Shown: positions 24,988-34,435, counted from the first letter of the stretch. The stretch is DNA of 64,000 bases from JBHEBG01 sp046557915 (GCF_046557915.1 NZ_JBHEBG010000003.1:124001-188000), one strand, 5' to 3'. Numbers and translations are program-made. The notes: generated by a model from the letters alone, not told the origin.

Positions 24988-26724
24988 ATGAAAAAACTGA
25001 TTCCGCTAACGGCATTTCTCCTTATTCTATTGTTTGGTTGCAAACTTGAAAATAATAAAAATGCAAAAATTTCCTTTGAGGTATCCTTCTCGGACCAAAT
25101 AGGTGTGGATAGCAAGAATGGCCGACTGCTATTGATGCTTTCCAACAACAATGCCGATGAACCTAGGTTTCAGATAAACGATGGTCTTAAGACACAACTC
25201 ATTTTTGGGGTCAATGTTGATAAACTGGCACCTGGCCAAGGGGTGCATTTCGATGGGCAGGTCTTTGGGTCGCCCATACCAAGCTTATCAGACATACCAC
25301 CCGGGGAATATTATGTACAAGCCCTCTTGCATGTCTATGAAACGTTTAACCTTGCCACAGGCCATACAGTACAGTTGCCTATGGACAATGGGGAGGGGCA
25401 GCAATGGAACAGGTCTCCGGGAAATATTTATAGCAAACCGTTTAAAATAACCATAGGAGAAAACGGAAATGAAACCATAAATGTAGTGATGGACCAGATA
25501 ATTCCTCCCATCGAAGAACCCGAGGATACGGAGTGGATAAAGCATATCAAAATAAAATCGGAGCGTTTGTCCAAATTTTGGGGAAGGGATATGTATTTGG
25601 GCGCCCATGTACTATTACCTAAGGGGTTTAAGGAACATTCTGAGGCCAAATACCCACTTATGGTCTTCCATGGGCATTTTCCGTCCAATTTTGGAGGTTT
25701 TCGTACTACACCGCCCGATCCCAATATGAAACCAGAATATTCCGATCGTTTTAAATTAGATGGGTATAATATTCTTCAACAACAAGAGGCCTATGATTTT
25801 TATAAACGATGGAACGAGCCCGATTTTCCAAGATTCCTGATTATAGAAATACAGCATCCAACACCTTATTATGACGATTCTTATGCCGTAAATTCAGCCA
25901 ATCAGGGGCCATACGGAGATGCCATTACTTACGAACTGATACCACATATAGAAAAAGAATTTAGAGGCTTGGGAGAGGGTTGGTCTAGATTTCTTTATGG
26001 TGGTTCCACAGGAGGGTGGGAAGCTTTGGCAGTACAGGTAATGTACCCCGAGGAATACAATGGCTGTTTTGCCGCGTGCCCAGATCCGATAGATTTTAGA
26101 GCCTATTGCCTTACCAATATTTATGAGGATAAGAACGCCTATTTTTATGAGAGCGATTTTAAAAAAGTGGAAGTGCCTAGTCATCGCGATTATTTGGGAC
26201 ATGTACAGACCACACTTAGAGAAGGAAATCACCGAGAACTGGTTTTAGGCGATAAATCGCGTTCAGGACAACAATGGGACATTTGGGAGGCTACATATTC
26301 TCCTCAAGGGGATGATGGTTATCCGGTTCGACTTTGGGATAAAATGACAGGGGATATTGATCAGGAGGTAGCTGCATACTGGAGGGAAAATTACGATCTA
26401 AGACATATTCTGGAAAGAGATTGGGATAAACTGGGCGAGCACTTAAAAGGAAAGATCCATATCTATTGTGGCGATATGGATAATTATTACCTCAATAATG
26501 CAGTATACCTAATGGAAGATTTTTTGGAGGGTACAAAAGATCCTTATTATGCAGGTGAAGTCACCTATGGGGATAGAGCTGAGCATTGTTGGAACGGAGA
26601 CCCGGATAAGCCCAACCATATTACACGTCTTAGGTATAATAGTATGTACGTTCCTAAGATAATGAAACGAATTGCGGAGAGTGCTCCCGAAGGTGCAGAT
26701 CTCACTAGCTGGAGGTATAAATAA
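24988..26724 (+). CDS. Secreted esterase-like alpha/beta hydrolase lipoprotein
   Basis: 578 residues from the ATG at 24988, chosen because it begins a lipoprotein signal (MKKLIPLTAFLLILLFGC, Cys18) and lies just behind a promoter. An N-terminal beta-rich domain (about 20-175) is followed by a D-type esterase core: nucleophile in YGGSTGGW (Ser about 340), acid in CGDMDNYYL (about 496-498) and His in RAEHCWNG (about 533). Such enzymes hydrolyse esters of sugars or siderophores at the cell surface or in the periplasm; the substrate here is unknown. It is first in a likely operon with the M20 and alcohol dehydrogenase genes. Confidence 0.8.
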   Translation: MKKLIPLTAFLLILLFGCKLENNKNAKISFEVSFSDQIGVDSKNGRLLLMLSNNNADEPRFQINDGLKTQLIFGVNVDKLAPGQGVHFDGQVFGSPIPSLSDIPPGEYYVQALLHVYETFNLATGHTVQLPMDNGEGQQWNRSPGNIYSKPFKITIGENGNETINVVMDQIIPPIEEPEDTEWIKHIKIKSERLSKFWGRDMYLGAHVLLPKGFKEHSEAKYPLMVFHGHFPSNFGGFRTTPPDPNMKPEYSDRFKLDGYNILQQQEAYDFYKRWNEPDFPRFLIIEIQHPTPYYDDSYAVNSANQGPYGDAITYELIPHIEKEFRGLGEGWSRFLYGGSTGGWEALAVQVMYPEEYNGCFAACPDPIDFRAYCLTNIYEDKNAYFYESDFKKVEVPSHRDYLGHVQTTLREGNHRELVLGDKSRSGQQWDIWEATYSPQGDDGYPVRLWDKMTGDIDQEVAAYWRENYDLRHILERDWDKLGEHLKGKIHIYCGDMDNYYLNNAVYLMEDFLEGTKDPYYAGEVTYGDRAEHCWNGDPDKPNHITRLRYNSMYVPKIMKRIAESAPEGADLTSWRYK

Positions 26725-26762
26725 TGTCCTAGTGCCTTGTAAAAAATTATAGACCATTAAAT

Positions 26763-28070
26763 ATGCGTTTAAAACACCTTTTTATAATTGCCTCGTTCAT
26801 TTTGGTAAGCGGAAATTCATTACAAAGTCAGGCCACAGTAATGATAAACAAAGATCGTTTGGAGAGCAGTATTTTTGAACTCGCCAAGTTTGGCCAAAAA
26901 GAGAATGGGGAAACAAGTCGCGTGGCGTTCAGTGATGCCGATGTTGCTTCAAGGGCCTATGTTATGAATCTTATGAAAGCGGTAGGTATGGAAGTAAGCA
27001 TCGATTTTGCAGGGAATATCATTGGTTTTAAAGCTGGCACCGATTCTTCCAAAAAAACCATTTCCTTTGGCTCGCATATTGATACCGTTCCTGATGGCGG
27101 TAATTATGATGGTTGTGTAGGCTCCATGGCCGCAATAGAAGTTATGTGGACCTTTATGGAGGAAAATGTACATACTACCCATCCGCTGGAACTTATTATT
27201 TTTTCCAATGAAGAAGGTGGCGTAATGGGAAGTAGGGCGTTGGCAGGGGAACTTGGAGAATCTGCATTGAATGTTGTTAATAGTACCGGGTTTAGCATGC
27301 GAGAAGGTATTGAAAGACTTGGGGGTAATCCAAAATTACTTGCTGAGGTGGTTCGCAAAAAAGGACAAATGGCCGCTTTTCTAGAACTGCACATAGAACA
27401 GGGCGCTATCCTTGATCAAGAAAATATAGACATCGGTATAGTGGAGGGCATTGTTGGCCTCAATTGGTGGGATGTAGAAATAAGTGGTTTTGCAAACCAT
27501 GCAGGGACCACCCCGATGGATATGAGGCAAGATGCGCTTTTGGCAGCTTCAAAATTCATAATCGCCGTGAATGATGCGGCAAATAGTTATGAAGGCAAGC
27601 AGGTGGCGACGGTAGGTAAGATAGCTGCAGAACCGGGAGCTCCCAATGTAATTCCCGGTAAAGTTACCCTAAGTTTGGAGATTAGGGACTTGTCTTCCGA
27701 AGTAATTCAAAAGCTGTTTTTGGATATTGAGCAGCGCGCAAAAAAAATAGCGGAAGAATCAGGTACAGAGATACGTTTTAGAGCTTTGGATACCACGGGA
27801 AAACCTGCACTAACGACCGTTTTTGTTCAGGACAAGATCAAAATGGCAGCGGAAAAACTTGGCCTTTCACATAAAAACATGCAGAGTGGGGCCGGGCACG
27901 ATGCCCAAGATATGGCCCTGATTGCACCTACGGGAATGATTTTTGTACCGAGCAAAAATGGTATAAGCCATTCTCCCGAGGAGTTTACCACTGCTGAGGA
28001 TATGGCCAATGGAGCCAATGTACTTTTGCAGACGATTCTTATTTTGGATAAATATTTAATAAAAAAATGA
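26763..28070 (+). CDS. M20-family N-carbamoyl amino acid hydrolase / allantoate amidohydrolase-like
   Basis: 435 residues with a signal peptide (cleavage near SQA at about 25). It belongs to the hydantoinase/carbamoylase branch of M20: GSHIDTVPDGGNYDG supplies metal ligands, SNEEGGVMGSRALAGE the bridging Glu region, and ELHIEQGAILDQENIDIG is diagnostic. The branch removes carbamoyl or ureido groups from amino acids or allantoate. A signal peptide is unusual for it and suggests a periplasmic role. It starts 38 bp after the esterase gene, and its stop overlaps the dehydrogenase start (ATGA). Confidence 0.85.
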   Translation: MRLKHLFIIASFILVSGNSLQSQATVMINKDRLESSIFELAKFGQKENGETSRVAFSDADVASRAYVMNLMKAVGMEVSIDFAGNIIGFKAGTDSSKKTISFGSHIDTVPDGGNYDGCVGSMAAIEVMWTFMEENVHTTHPLELIIFSNEEGGVMGSRALAGELGESALNVVNSTGFSMREGIERLGGNPKLLAEVVRKKGQMAAFLELHIEQGAILDQENIDIGIVEGIVGLNWWDVEISGFANHAGTTPMDMRQDALLAASKFIIAVNDAANSYEGKQVATVGKIAAEPGAPNVIPGKVTLSLEIRDLSSEVIQKLFLDIEQRAKKIAEESGTEIRFRALDTTGKPALTTVFVQDKIKMAAEKLGLSHKNMQSGAGHDAQDMALIAPTGMIFVPSKNGISHSPEEFTTAEDMANGANVLLQTILILDKYLIKK

Positions 28071-29077
28071 TGATAGAAGTAAATGCGTATGCGGCCCATG
28101 AGGCCCAAGGTAAATTAAGCCCTTTTCAATTTGATTTAGGAGAATTAGGGAGCGAACAGGTAGATATTAAGGTACACTATTGTGGTATGTGCCACTCGGA
28201 TTTAAGTATGTTGAACAACGAATGGGGCCTTACACAATACCCTTTTGTTCCCGGACATGAGGTAGTAGGAGAGGTGATTGCTGTTGGCGATGAGGTAAAA
28301 AATCTGGCAAAAGGAGATTTGGTTGGTCTGGGCTGGTTTTCTGCTTCTTGTATGCATTGCAATGAATGCATGGATGGCAGCCATCATCTTTGTGCTACGG
28401 CAGAGCAGACCATAGTAGGTCGTCATGGCGGATTTGCAGATCATGTAAGGAGTCATTGGTCTTGGGCTACACCGCTACCAAAAGGGATCGATATGGCCAA
28501 GGCAGGACCTTTACTTTGTGGTGGGATAACCGTGTTTAACCCAATAATACTATCTGGCGTAAAACCTACGGATAAGGTGGGGGTAATCGGAATCGGTGGT
28601 TTAGGCCATATGGCGCTAAAATTTCTTAAAAATTGGGGTTGCGAAGTAATAGCATTTAGTTCCAATCCTGCTAAAAAAGAGCAGATCATGGCCATGGGTG
28701 CAACAAAGGTTATCAACTCTAGGGACCCCAAGGATTTGGAAAGCATTGCTGGTAGTCTAAACTTTATTTTAAATACTACCAATGTTACCTTAGACTGGAA
28801 TTCTTACTTGGGTACATTGGCGCCCAAGGGTAAATTACATAACGTAGGAGCGGTGTTAGAGCCTATGGCCATACCGGCATTTAGTCTTATTGGAGGCGAA
28901 AAATCGGTAGGTGGCAGCCCATTGGGGAGTCCGGCCCTTACTCGGCAAATGTTGGATTTCTGTGTGCGTCATAACATTTACCCAACAACTGAAGAATTTC
29001 CATTGGCAGAGGTCAATGCAGCTATAAAGCATTTGGAGGAAGGGAAAGCCAGGTTCAGAATTGTACTTAAGGTTTAG
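28067..29077 (+). CDS. Zinc-dependent NAD(P) alcohol dehydrogenase (YahK/CAD-like)
   Basis: 336 residues, medium-chain dehydrogenase. The catalytic zinc site is CGMCHSDL with PGHEVVGEV, the structural zinc uses four Cys in CMHCNECMDGSHHLC, and GIGGLGHMALKF is the nucleotide-binding loop. The pattern fits the cinnamyl alcohol dehydrogenase/YahK group, broad-specificity aldehyde reductases. ATGA overlap with the carbamoylase-like gene implies translational coupling. It converges with the VOC gene 9 bp on. Confidence 0.93.
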   Translation: MMIEVNAYAAHEAQGKLSPFQFDLGELGSEQVDIKVHYCGMCHSDLSMLNNEWGLTQYPFVPGHEVVGEVIAVGDEVKNLAKGDLVGLGWFSASCMHCNECMDGSHHLCATAEQTIVGRHGGFADHVRSHWSWATPLPKGIDMAKAGPLLCGGITVFNPIILSGVKPTDKVGVIGIGGLGHMALKFLKNWGCEVIAFSSNPAKKEQIMAMGATKVINSRDPKDLESIAGSLNFILNTTNVTLDWNSYLGTLAPKGKLHNVGAVLEPMAIPAFSLIGGEKSVGGSPLGSPALTRQMLDFCVRHNIYPTTEEFPLAEVNAAIKHLEEGKARFRIVLKV

Positions 29078-29086
29078 AACAGACCC

Positions 29087-29509
29087 TTATTTTTCGAAGA
29101 GCTGCTCCCTATCCTTAAAAGCCTTGAATTCCAAAGCGTTTCCGGAAGGGTCTAGGAAGAACATGGTTGCCTGTTCCCCAACCTGTCCTTTAAAGCGTAT
29201 GTAGGGTTCAATAACGAATTTAATCCCTTTTGACTTAATTTGGTCCGCAAAGTCGTGGAAGATCTCCCAAGGCAGCACCACACCGTAATGCGGTACCGGT
29301 ACATCCTTACCATCCACAGGATTGGAATACAAGTCCTGATTTTCTGTTTTGGGCTTATAATGAATGACAAGCTGATGTCCAAAAAAGTTGAAATCTACCC
29401 AATGGTCACTGCTGCGCCCTTCTTCGCATTGTAATACCTCGTTATAAAAAATGCGGCATTCTTCAAGATTATGCACGGGGATGGCAATGTGAAATGGAGA
29501 TACGGTCAA
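29087..29509 (-). CDS. VOC family (glyoxalase-like) protein
   Basis: 140 residues with two beta-alpha-beta-beta-beta units. The start FHIAIPVHNLEECRIFYNEVLQCEEG and the end FFLDPSGNALEFKAF are typical of the vicinal oxygen chelate fold, with His near residue 7 and Glu near the C-terminus as likely metal ligands. Members include dioxygenases, isomerases and resistance proteins; this one cannot be assigned. It lies 30 bp downstream of the alpha/beta hydrolase gene on the same strand and may be cotranscribed. Confidence 0.88.
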   Translation of the reverse strand: MTVSPFHIAIPVHNLEECRIFYNEVLQCEEGRSSDHWVDFNFFGHQLVIHYKPKTENQDLYSNPVDGKDVPVPHYGVVLPWEIFHDFADQIKSKGIKFVIEPYIRFKGQVGEQATMFFLDPSGNALEFKAFKDREQLFEK

Positions 29510-29539
29510 AATCTATCTTTTTATAAAAATATTCTTTTT

Positions 29540-30379
29540 CTAGGACTTTAGAAAGGCAACGATTTGATTTCTTACTGCATCTTGATGCAAGGAATGTCCC
29601 AACCCGTTGGTTCTTATGAGGGTGCTGTTTTTCCAACTGGCATGTAAGTTTTCGGAAGAGGTTATAGACGCAATGGCATCTAGTTCGTCGTGGATCAATA
29701 AACCTTCCTTGGTAAAGGATTTGGCAAATTTGGGTGTTGAGAAGTCGGAAAAACCAAAGTTGAAAGTTTTAATAAAATACGCTTCTAAACTTGTCATCAT
29801 CCGTTGGTTTAACCCTAGAAGGTTTCGGTATTGAGCCATAAAATCCGACAATTCCGAGGGAGCGCCCAAGGACACCATTTTTTTTACTGCGTCATTAGGA
29901 TGTTTGTATTGATTGTAGATCATGGCCATACCACCGAAAGAGTGCCCTATAAGGTAGGTGGGATTGTAGGTTTTAATAACGGCTTGGATGCATTCCGCAT
30001 ACAGGGGAACGTTTAGTTGTTTCCCTGTGCTATTGCCATGGGCGGGGCCGTCCAATGCAATAATATTGTAGTTCTCTTCTTGTAATTTTGAGATTAGGTT
30101 GCGCCAACGAAAGGTATTGCTTTCCCAACCATGCATCAATAGCACCGTTGGCCCGCTCCCCGGCCAACAATATGTCTGTATGGAGGTGTTTTGGATTTTC
30201 AATACTTGGTCTTTGGCTTCATCCAAATATACACTTTGCTCTGGGAGTACCCTTCCTTTTCGGGGTGTGCAAAAGAGCACAAAGGCCTTTTCTGCCGCCC
30301 GTTCGCTAGAGACTACAGCGAGGCTTTTAAAATAAGAGCCATAGGCCAAAGGGATGTATTTATTAAGTAGTCTTTTCAT
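29540..30379 (-). CDS. Alpha/beta hydrolase
   Basis: 279 residues, cytoplasmic (no signal). LLMHGWESNTFRW forms the oxyanion-hole loop, GHSFGGMAMI the nucleophile elbow (Ser), and GLGHSLHQD near the C-terminus provides His. Substrate unknown. It diverges from the HxlR gene across 131 bp containing the palindrome at 30421-30439, so it may belong to that regulator's target set. Confidence 0.88.
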   Translation of the reverse strand: MKRLLNKYIPLAYGSYFKSLAVVSSERAAEKAFVLFCTPRKGRVLPEQSVYLDEAKDQVLKIQNTSIQTYCWPGSGPTVLLMHGWESNTFRWRNLISKLQEENYNIIALDGPAHGNSTGKQLNVPLYAECIQAVIKTYNPTYLIGHSFGGMAMIYNQYKHPNDAVKKMVSLGAPSELSDFMAQYRNLLGLNQRMMTSLEAYFIKTFNFGFSDFSTPKFAKSFTKEGLLIHDELDAIASITSSENLHASWKNSTLIRTNGLGHSLHQDAVRNQIVAFLKS

Positions 30380-30420
30380 GAATTCCCCATATTTGTATTA
30401 TTTTTCTTTTACCAAAAAAA

Positions 30421-30439
30421 TGGTTACTTTTGGTAACCA
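30421..30439 (+). promoter_or_regulatory. HxlR operator overlapping the hxlR-type -7 box
   Basis: A perfect inverted repeat, TGGTTAC at 30421-30427 and GTAACCA at 30433-30439 with a 5-bp spacer. Inside it, TACTTTTG at 30425-30432 is an exact TAnnTTTG -7 box on the plus strand. Binding here would block RNA polymerase at the regulator's own promoter. Confidence 0.7.
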
Positions 30440-30510
30440 ACTCTTTAATAAAAACCAAAATTAAACAATTTAAGATCAATATAAAATAGGTGTTATAAAT
30501 TATACTAGGT

Positions 30511-30939
30511 ATGAAAACAGTTACTGTAACTGAAAATCAGAAACTTAAGGCTGCAAAAAAAATCAAGGAAATGTATGGGCACATAGATTATCGCAATCCA
30601 CCGCAATGGTGCCCAATTAGGGATGTCATGGCAATGGCATCCGATAAATGGAGCATTCTAATTTTTCTCTATTTGGGGTACTTTCCAGTATTGCGTTTCA
30701 GTCAATTAAAGCGCTATGTTTATGGAATATCCAATAAGGTGTTAAGTGAACGTCTTAAAGTTTTGGAAGCAGATGGCTATCTTTATAGACAGATGTACCC
30801 AGAAGTACCGATTAGGGTAGAATACCAACTCACGGACTTTGGGCATACCTTTCTCGAAAAGTTGTTAGAGCTTACCGAATGGGCCGAAAAGTATGGGGAT
30901 AAGGTAATCGCTAATCGTGCGGAGTGGACCAATAAATAA
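30511..30939 (+). CDS. HxlR family transcriptional regulator
   Basis: 142 residues of winged-helix HxlR type: WCPIRDVMAMASDKWSILIFLYL with the conserved Cys34, then LRFSQLKRYVYGISNKVLSERLKVLEADGYLYR and VEYQLTDFGHTFLEKL. Members often sense electrophiles or oxidants through that Cys and act as homodimers on palindromes. It is divergent from the alpha/beta hydrolase gene and has a palindrome over its promoter. Autoregulation is strongly suggested; the inducer is unknown. Confidence 0.93.
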   Translation: MKTVTVTENQKLKAAKKIKEMYGHIDYRNPPQWCPIRDVMAMASDKWSILIFLYLGYFPVLRFSQLKRYVYGISNKVLSERLKVLEADGYLYRQMYPEVPIRVEYQLTDFGHTFLEKLLELTEWAEKYGDKVIANRAEWTNK

Positions 30940-31902
30940 TTAGTCTACCATGCGGTTCCAAATATCTAAATACATTTTCCATGTATTGCCTTGCTTTTTC
31001 CAAACCACTACGTATTTGCCTTTCCAATCTACTACGGATCCATCCACTTTTTTTGTTTTCCCTTCGTAGTATCCATAATCATAAGCATGTGCTCCTAAAA
31101 AGTTTATTTCTACCGGGGTCATCTTATGATGTAATATCTTGGCTCCCTTACCCAACATCCAGCGATTTTTAATGGCCTCATGGCCTTCAATGACATCTAC
31201 ATCCGTCGGAAAAATTTTAGCATCCGCGGTGTAGGCTTGGAGCATTCCGTTATAATTTGCCTCCATATAGTCTTGGGAAAACTTTTGTAATACAGCTAGT
31301 ATTTTTGTCTTTTCAGCTTCATTGCCCAAAATTTTGGGTCTGGTACAATCTATTTTCCATGTAGGAAAAACAATGGAACCATCTTTGGACACCCATTCAC
31401 CCGTCCATTTGTAACCCTGTGCGCTTATTTCCGAAAAAGTAAGCCTGTAATTGCCTGCTACGCCATTGGGTGCTTTTTGCTCTCTGTACAGCACAATGTT
31501 GCCATTCTCGTTTTTGTTCCCTTCCCACACAGGTAACAAAGTACTTGGTTTTGCCGTATTGTAGTAATGCACGTACCATCTGGTACTGTCCGGAATAAAT
31601 TGTCGTATGCTACCGCCATGGGAGCCGTCTTCTTTTAAGGTCTCGTCTTGCACGGCCATCCCATTCATAATGTATTTAAAACGCCATTTCATGGCCACTG
31701 GAGCGGCCCATGTACGATCTGGTTTTCTTCTTATGGAACTGCAATTGCATTCTCCGATTAAAGGGGCAAAATCCAATAGTTCTTTAGGGGCCTCGGGATT
31801 GGGAAGTCCGTATGGATGTTCAAATGAGGGATCAAATTGGTATTGCGAAAAAATGGAAAACGAAATACAGAAACAAATTGCAGTGAGTACATGGGTTTTC
31901 AT
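30940..31902 (-). CDS. Secreted protein with DUF1579-like and NTF2-like domains
   Basis: 320 residues with a signal peptide (cleavage near IFS at about 19). Residues about 45-190 resemble a lipocalin-like domain of DUF1579 type (LIGECNCSS, KWRFKYIMNGMAVQDE, YKWTGEWVSKDG). Residues about 200-320 form an NTF2/SnoaL-like domain (VLQKFSQDYMEANYNGMLQAY, WKGKYVVVWKKQGNTWKMYLD). Binding or enzymatic role is unknown. Its stop is adjacent to the hxlR-type stop, so the genes are convergent. Confidence 0.8.
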   Translation of the reverse strand: MKTHVLTAICFCISFSIFSQYQFDPSFEHPYGLPNPEAPKELLDFAPLIGECNCSSIRRKPDRTWAAPVAMKWRFKYIMNGMAVQDETLKEDGSHGGSIRQFIPDSTRWYVHYYNTAKPSTLLPVWEGNKNENGNIVLYREQKAPNGVAGNYRLTFSEISAQGYKWTGEWVSKDGSIVFPTWKIDCTRPKILGNEAEKTKILAVLQKFSQDYMEANYNGMLQAYTADAKIFPTDVDVIEGHEAIKNRWMLGKGAKILHHKMTPVEINFLGAHAYDYGYYEGKTKKVDGSVVDWKGKYVVVWKKQGNTWKMYLDIWNRMVD

Positions 31903-31975
31903 AACACGATGGTTTTATGTCAAGGTAACTAAAATTGCGGTTGTATTTGTTTGGTGCCACATATGGATAAGCAAC

Positions 31976-32338
31976 TCAATCTGCCTCTCTATTTACATTT
32001 TCGATAGTAAATGCAGGTAAACATATGGCAAGGTATTCGCAAGGCTCGTTAAAAGGATTGGAATATTGAATACGGGTGTTTTTATTTATTTTGATGGACT
32101 GCCCAATTTCTAAAATCACCTTTTCACCCTCAATGATAAATTGCTTTTTACCTTTTATGATATAGGTGTATTCATCAAAAAGTGGTGTTTGGAAGGGTTC
32201 GCTCCAACCTGGAGGTGCTACCATATGCGCAATGCTTATCTCAGAATTTCCATCGGTTGCCTGGCCAAAATGTTCTTCAATAAGTTTCCCATCGTTCGTA
32301 GGAACAACAAAGGGAAATTTTTGAACGGTATATTTCAT
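31976..32338 (-). CDS. Cupin-domain protein
   Basis: 120 residues with one cupin fold: a first motif region around PFQTPLFDEYTYIIKGKKQF and a second around GQSIKINKNTRIQYSNPF. The His ligands of classical metal cupins are mostly absent from these motifs, so it may bind a ligand rather than a metal. It lies 25 bp downstream of the lipoprotein gene at 32364-32915 on the same strand. Confidence 0.82.
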   Translation of the reverse strand: MKYTVQKFPFVVPTNDGKLIEEHFGQATDGNSEISIAHMVAPPGWSEPFQTPLFDEYTYIIKGKKQFIIEGEKVILEIGQSIKINKNTRIQYSNPFNEPCEYLAICLPAFTIENVNREAD

Positions 32339-32363
32339 ATCCTTGATTTTGGATTCCTTATGG

Positions 32364-32915
32364 CTAGTCCCACCCGATCATGAGATACTTAATTCTGGCT
32401 GCATCGGGTATTTGAACGGCTTCTATATTGGTGCTGGAAGCATACCTAAGACTTGCCGGAAGTTCTTGTTTATCTATGGTGAAATACATGTCGTTTTCTT
32501 TTAGAAAGATTACCACGTTGTTTAAGGAGGTAACCACCTTTCTTACCGAATAATTGTCCTTTATATCTTTAAAAGTACTGTTTAACCCCACACCCTTGTC
32601 GGTAACAAAACGCTGGTCGTAAACCCTAATGTTCTCAATAACAGGGAGGCTGTCCGTTGAAGGTGTTAAGGTGAGCAGGTGTTTTCCACCTTTTTCATAA
32701 ATCCTTACCTTTTTGGTAGAAGAACCCAATCGTATTTTGGTAGTATCTTTTACAATAGAATCCAAGGCGTAAATAGCATCCAAATCTTTTAGTACGGACG
32801 ATCTTTCCAGCTTGCCTACCCTATCTTTGGTTACAAGAAAAGTGGTGTCTTTTTCTTGGCATTGTGTAAGGGTCAAACTAGCCATAAGCAGGGCTATTTG
32901 GTATATTTTTCTCAT
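32364..32915 (-). CDS. Lipoprotein of unknown function, paired with HerA-like ATPase
   Basis: 183 residues. The signal peptide ends in a lipobox LTQC (Cys19). The mature part is beta-prone, with GLNSTFKDIKDNYSVRKV and a segment VVIFLKENDMYFTIDKQEL. This pattern resembles small lipoproteins that judge a stored value against a shape term, but I cannot name a family with confidence. It starts 5 bp after the HerA-like gene, so both are almost certainly on one transcript. Confidence 0.8.
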   Translation of the reverse strand: MRKIYQIALLMASLTLTQCQEKDTTFLVTKDRVGKLERSSVLKDLDAIYALDSIVKDTTKIRLGSSTKKVRIYEKGGKHLLTLTPSTDSLPVIENIRVYDQRFVTDKGVGLNSTFKDIKDNYSVRKVVTSLNNVVIFLKENDMYFTIDKQELPASLRYASSTNIEAVQIPDAARIKYLMIGWD

Positions 32916-32920
32916 AAATT

Positions 32921-34435
32921 TTAGCGTATAACTTTTTTCAATACCCCTAAGACACCCCTTATAAAAGTGGCGCTTGTAAGTACTTTGATAACCGGATTTT
33001 GTCTGGTGCTTGTTCTTCTTCGGGTTGTGCGACTGCTACTTGCCTTACTTCTACTTGCTTCTTTTTCCGCTTCTTTTTCGGCTTTCGCTATTTTTTCATT
33101 CAAAATTTCATAGGCACTTTCCCTATCTATCACCTCATTGTATTTTTTTACCAGTTTTGAGTCCGATATCACTGATTTCAGCTCTCCGCTCGTCAAAACG
33201 TCCATGCGGCTCATAGGCGCTCTTAACATGGTTGCTGCTAAGGGCGTAGGTCTTCCTTTTTCATCCAGGGCAGATATAAGGGCTTCCCCAATACCCAATG
33301 AAGTTAGTACTTCCTTGGTATCGTAATATTCGGATTCCGGATAATTTTCCGCGGTAAGCTTAATGGCCTTTCGATCTTTGGCGGTAAAAGCCCTTAGGGC
33401 GTGCTGCACCTTTAAACCTAATTGCGCCAGTACGTCATCGGGAACGTCGGTTGGGTTTTGGGTAACAAAATACAACCCAATACCTTTGGAACGGATTAGC
33501 TTCACTATACTCTCTATCTGATCCATTAGGGCTTTGGAGGCTTCCTTAAATATTAAATGGGCCTCGTCTATAAAAAGAATCAATTCTGGTCTGTCACTAT
33601 CCCCTTGCTCAGGGAAGGTTCCGTATATTTCTGCCAAGAGGCTTAACATAAACGTAGAAAATAGTTTGGGACGATCCTGAATGTCCGTTAAGCGAATTAT
33701 GTTTATATATCCACGACCATTTTCATCAATGCGGGTAAGGTCGTCCACCTCAAAGGATTTTTCTCCAAAGAAAAGGTCTGCACCTTGCTGCTCTTGCTCT
33801 ATAACCTTTCTTAGAATGGTTCCAGTAGAACTTGTGGAGATTCTTCCATAACTTTCGGTAAATTCTTTTTTGCCTTCTCCTGTTGCGTATTGCAGCACCT
33901 TTTTAAAATCTTTGAGGTCTAAGAGCGGTAATTTGTTATCGTCGCAGTATTTAAATATGACAGCAACAATACCCGATTGTGTTTCCGATAGATCTAGGAT
34001 TCGGGACAATAGCACAGGCCCAAATTCGGAAACGGTGGCCCTAAGTTTTACACCGCCTTGTTCTGACAGTGATAATATTTCCACAGGAAAACTCTTTGCT
34101 TCAAAAGGTAGTCCAATTTTTTGATGGCGTTCGTCAATTTTGGGATGGCCCGGGCTAGGTTGTGCCAATCCGCTAAGATCTCCTTTTAGGTCCATCAAAA
34201 GTACAGGAATACCTTTGTCCGATAAGTTTTCGGCCATAACCTGCAATGTCTTTGTTTTCCCTGTTCCTGTGGCACCCGCTATCAGTCCATGCCGGTTCAA
34301 CGTTTTTAGAGGAATCTTTACGTATGCGTTGGTAACAGTTTCACCGGCCAACATGGCCGAACCCATGGTTATATAATCTCCTTTTGTGGTATATCCTTTT
34401 TCTATATGGGTAAAGAAAGCGTCCTGACTGCTCAT
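32921..34435 (-). CDS. HerA-like ATPase (DUF853 family)
   Basis: 504 residues. The Walker A motif GATGTGKTKT lies at 54-63 after LNRHGLIA, and Walker B is LILFIDEAHLIF near 285-296, followed by FVTQNPTDVPDDVLAQLG. This is the DUF853/YjgR branch of the HerA/FtsK ATPases. The last 60 residues are Lys/Arg/Ser/Thr-rich (SRSKASSSRTTRRRTSTR), suggesting nucleic-acid contact. The biological role of the family is poorly known. No nuclease partner (NurA) is adjacent; the downstream neighbour is a lipoprotein. Confidence 0.9.
   Translation of the reverse strand: MSSQDAFFTHIEKGYTTKGDYITMGSAMLAGETVTNAYVKIPLKTLNRHGLIAGATGTGKTKTLQVMAENLSDKGIPVLLMDLKGDLSGLAQPSPGHPKIDERHQKIGLPFEAKSFPVEILSLSEQGGVKLRATVSEFGPVLLSRILDLSETQSGIVAVIFKYCDDNKLPLLDLKDFKKVLQYATGEGKKEFTESYGRISTSSTGTILRKVIEQEQQGADLFFGEKSFEVDDLTRIDENGRGYINIIRLTDIQDRPKLFSTFMLSLLAEIYGTFPEQGDSDRPELILFIDEAHLIFKEASKALMDQIESIVKLIRSKGIGLYFVTQNPTDVPDDVLAQLGLKVQHALRAFTAKDRKAIKLTAENYPESEYYDTKEVLTSLGIGEALISALDEKGRPTPLAATMLRAPMSRMDVLTSGELKSVISDSKLVKKYNEVIDRESAYEILNEKIAKAEKEAEKEASRSKASSSRTTRRRTSTRQNPVIKVLTSATFIRGVLGVLKKVIR

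Noticed and set aside
32921..34435. HerA-like ATPase as part of a defence island
   Set aside because: No nuclease, SIR2 or other defence gene is adjacent; the family is widespread as a housekeeping ATPase.
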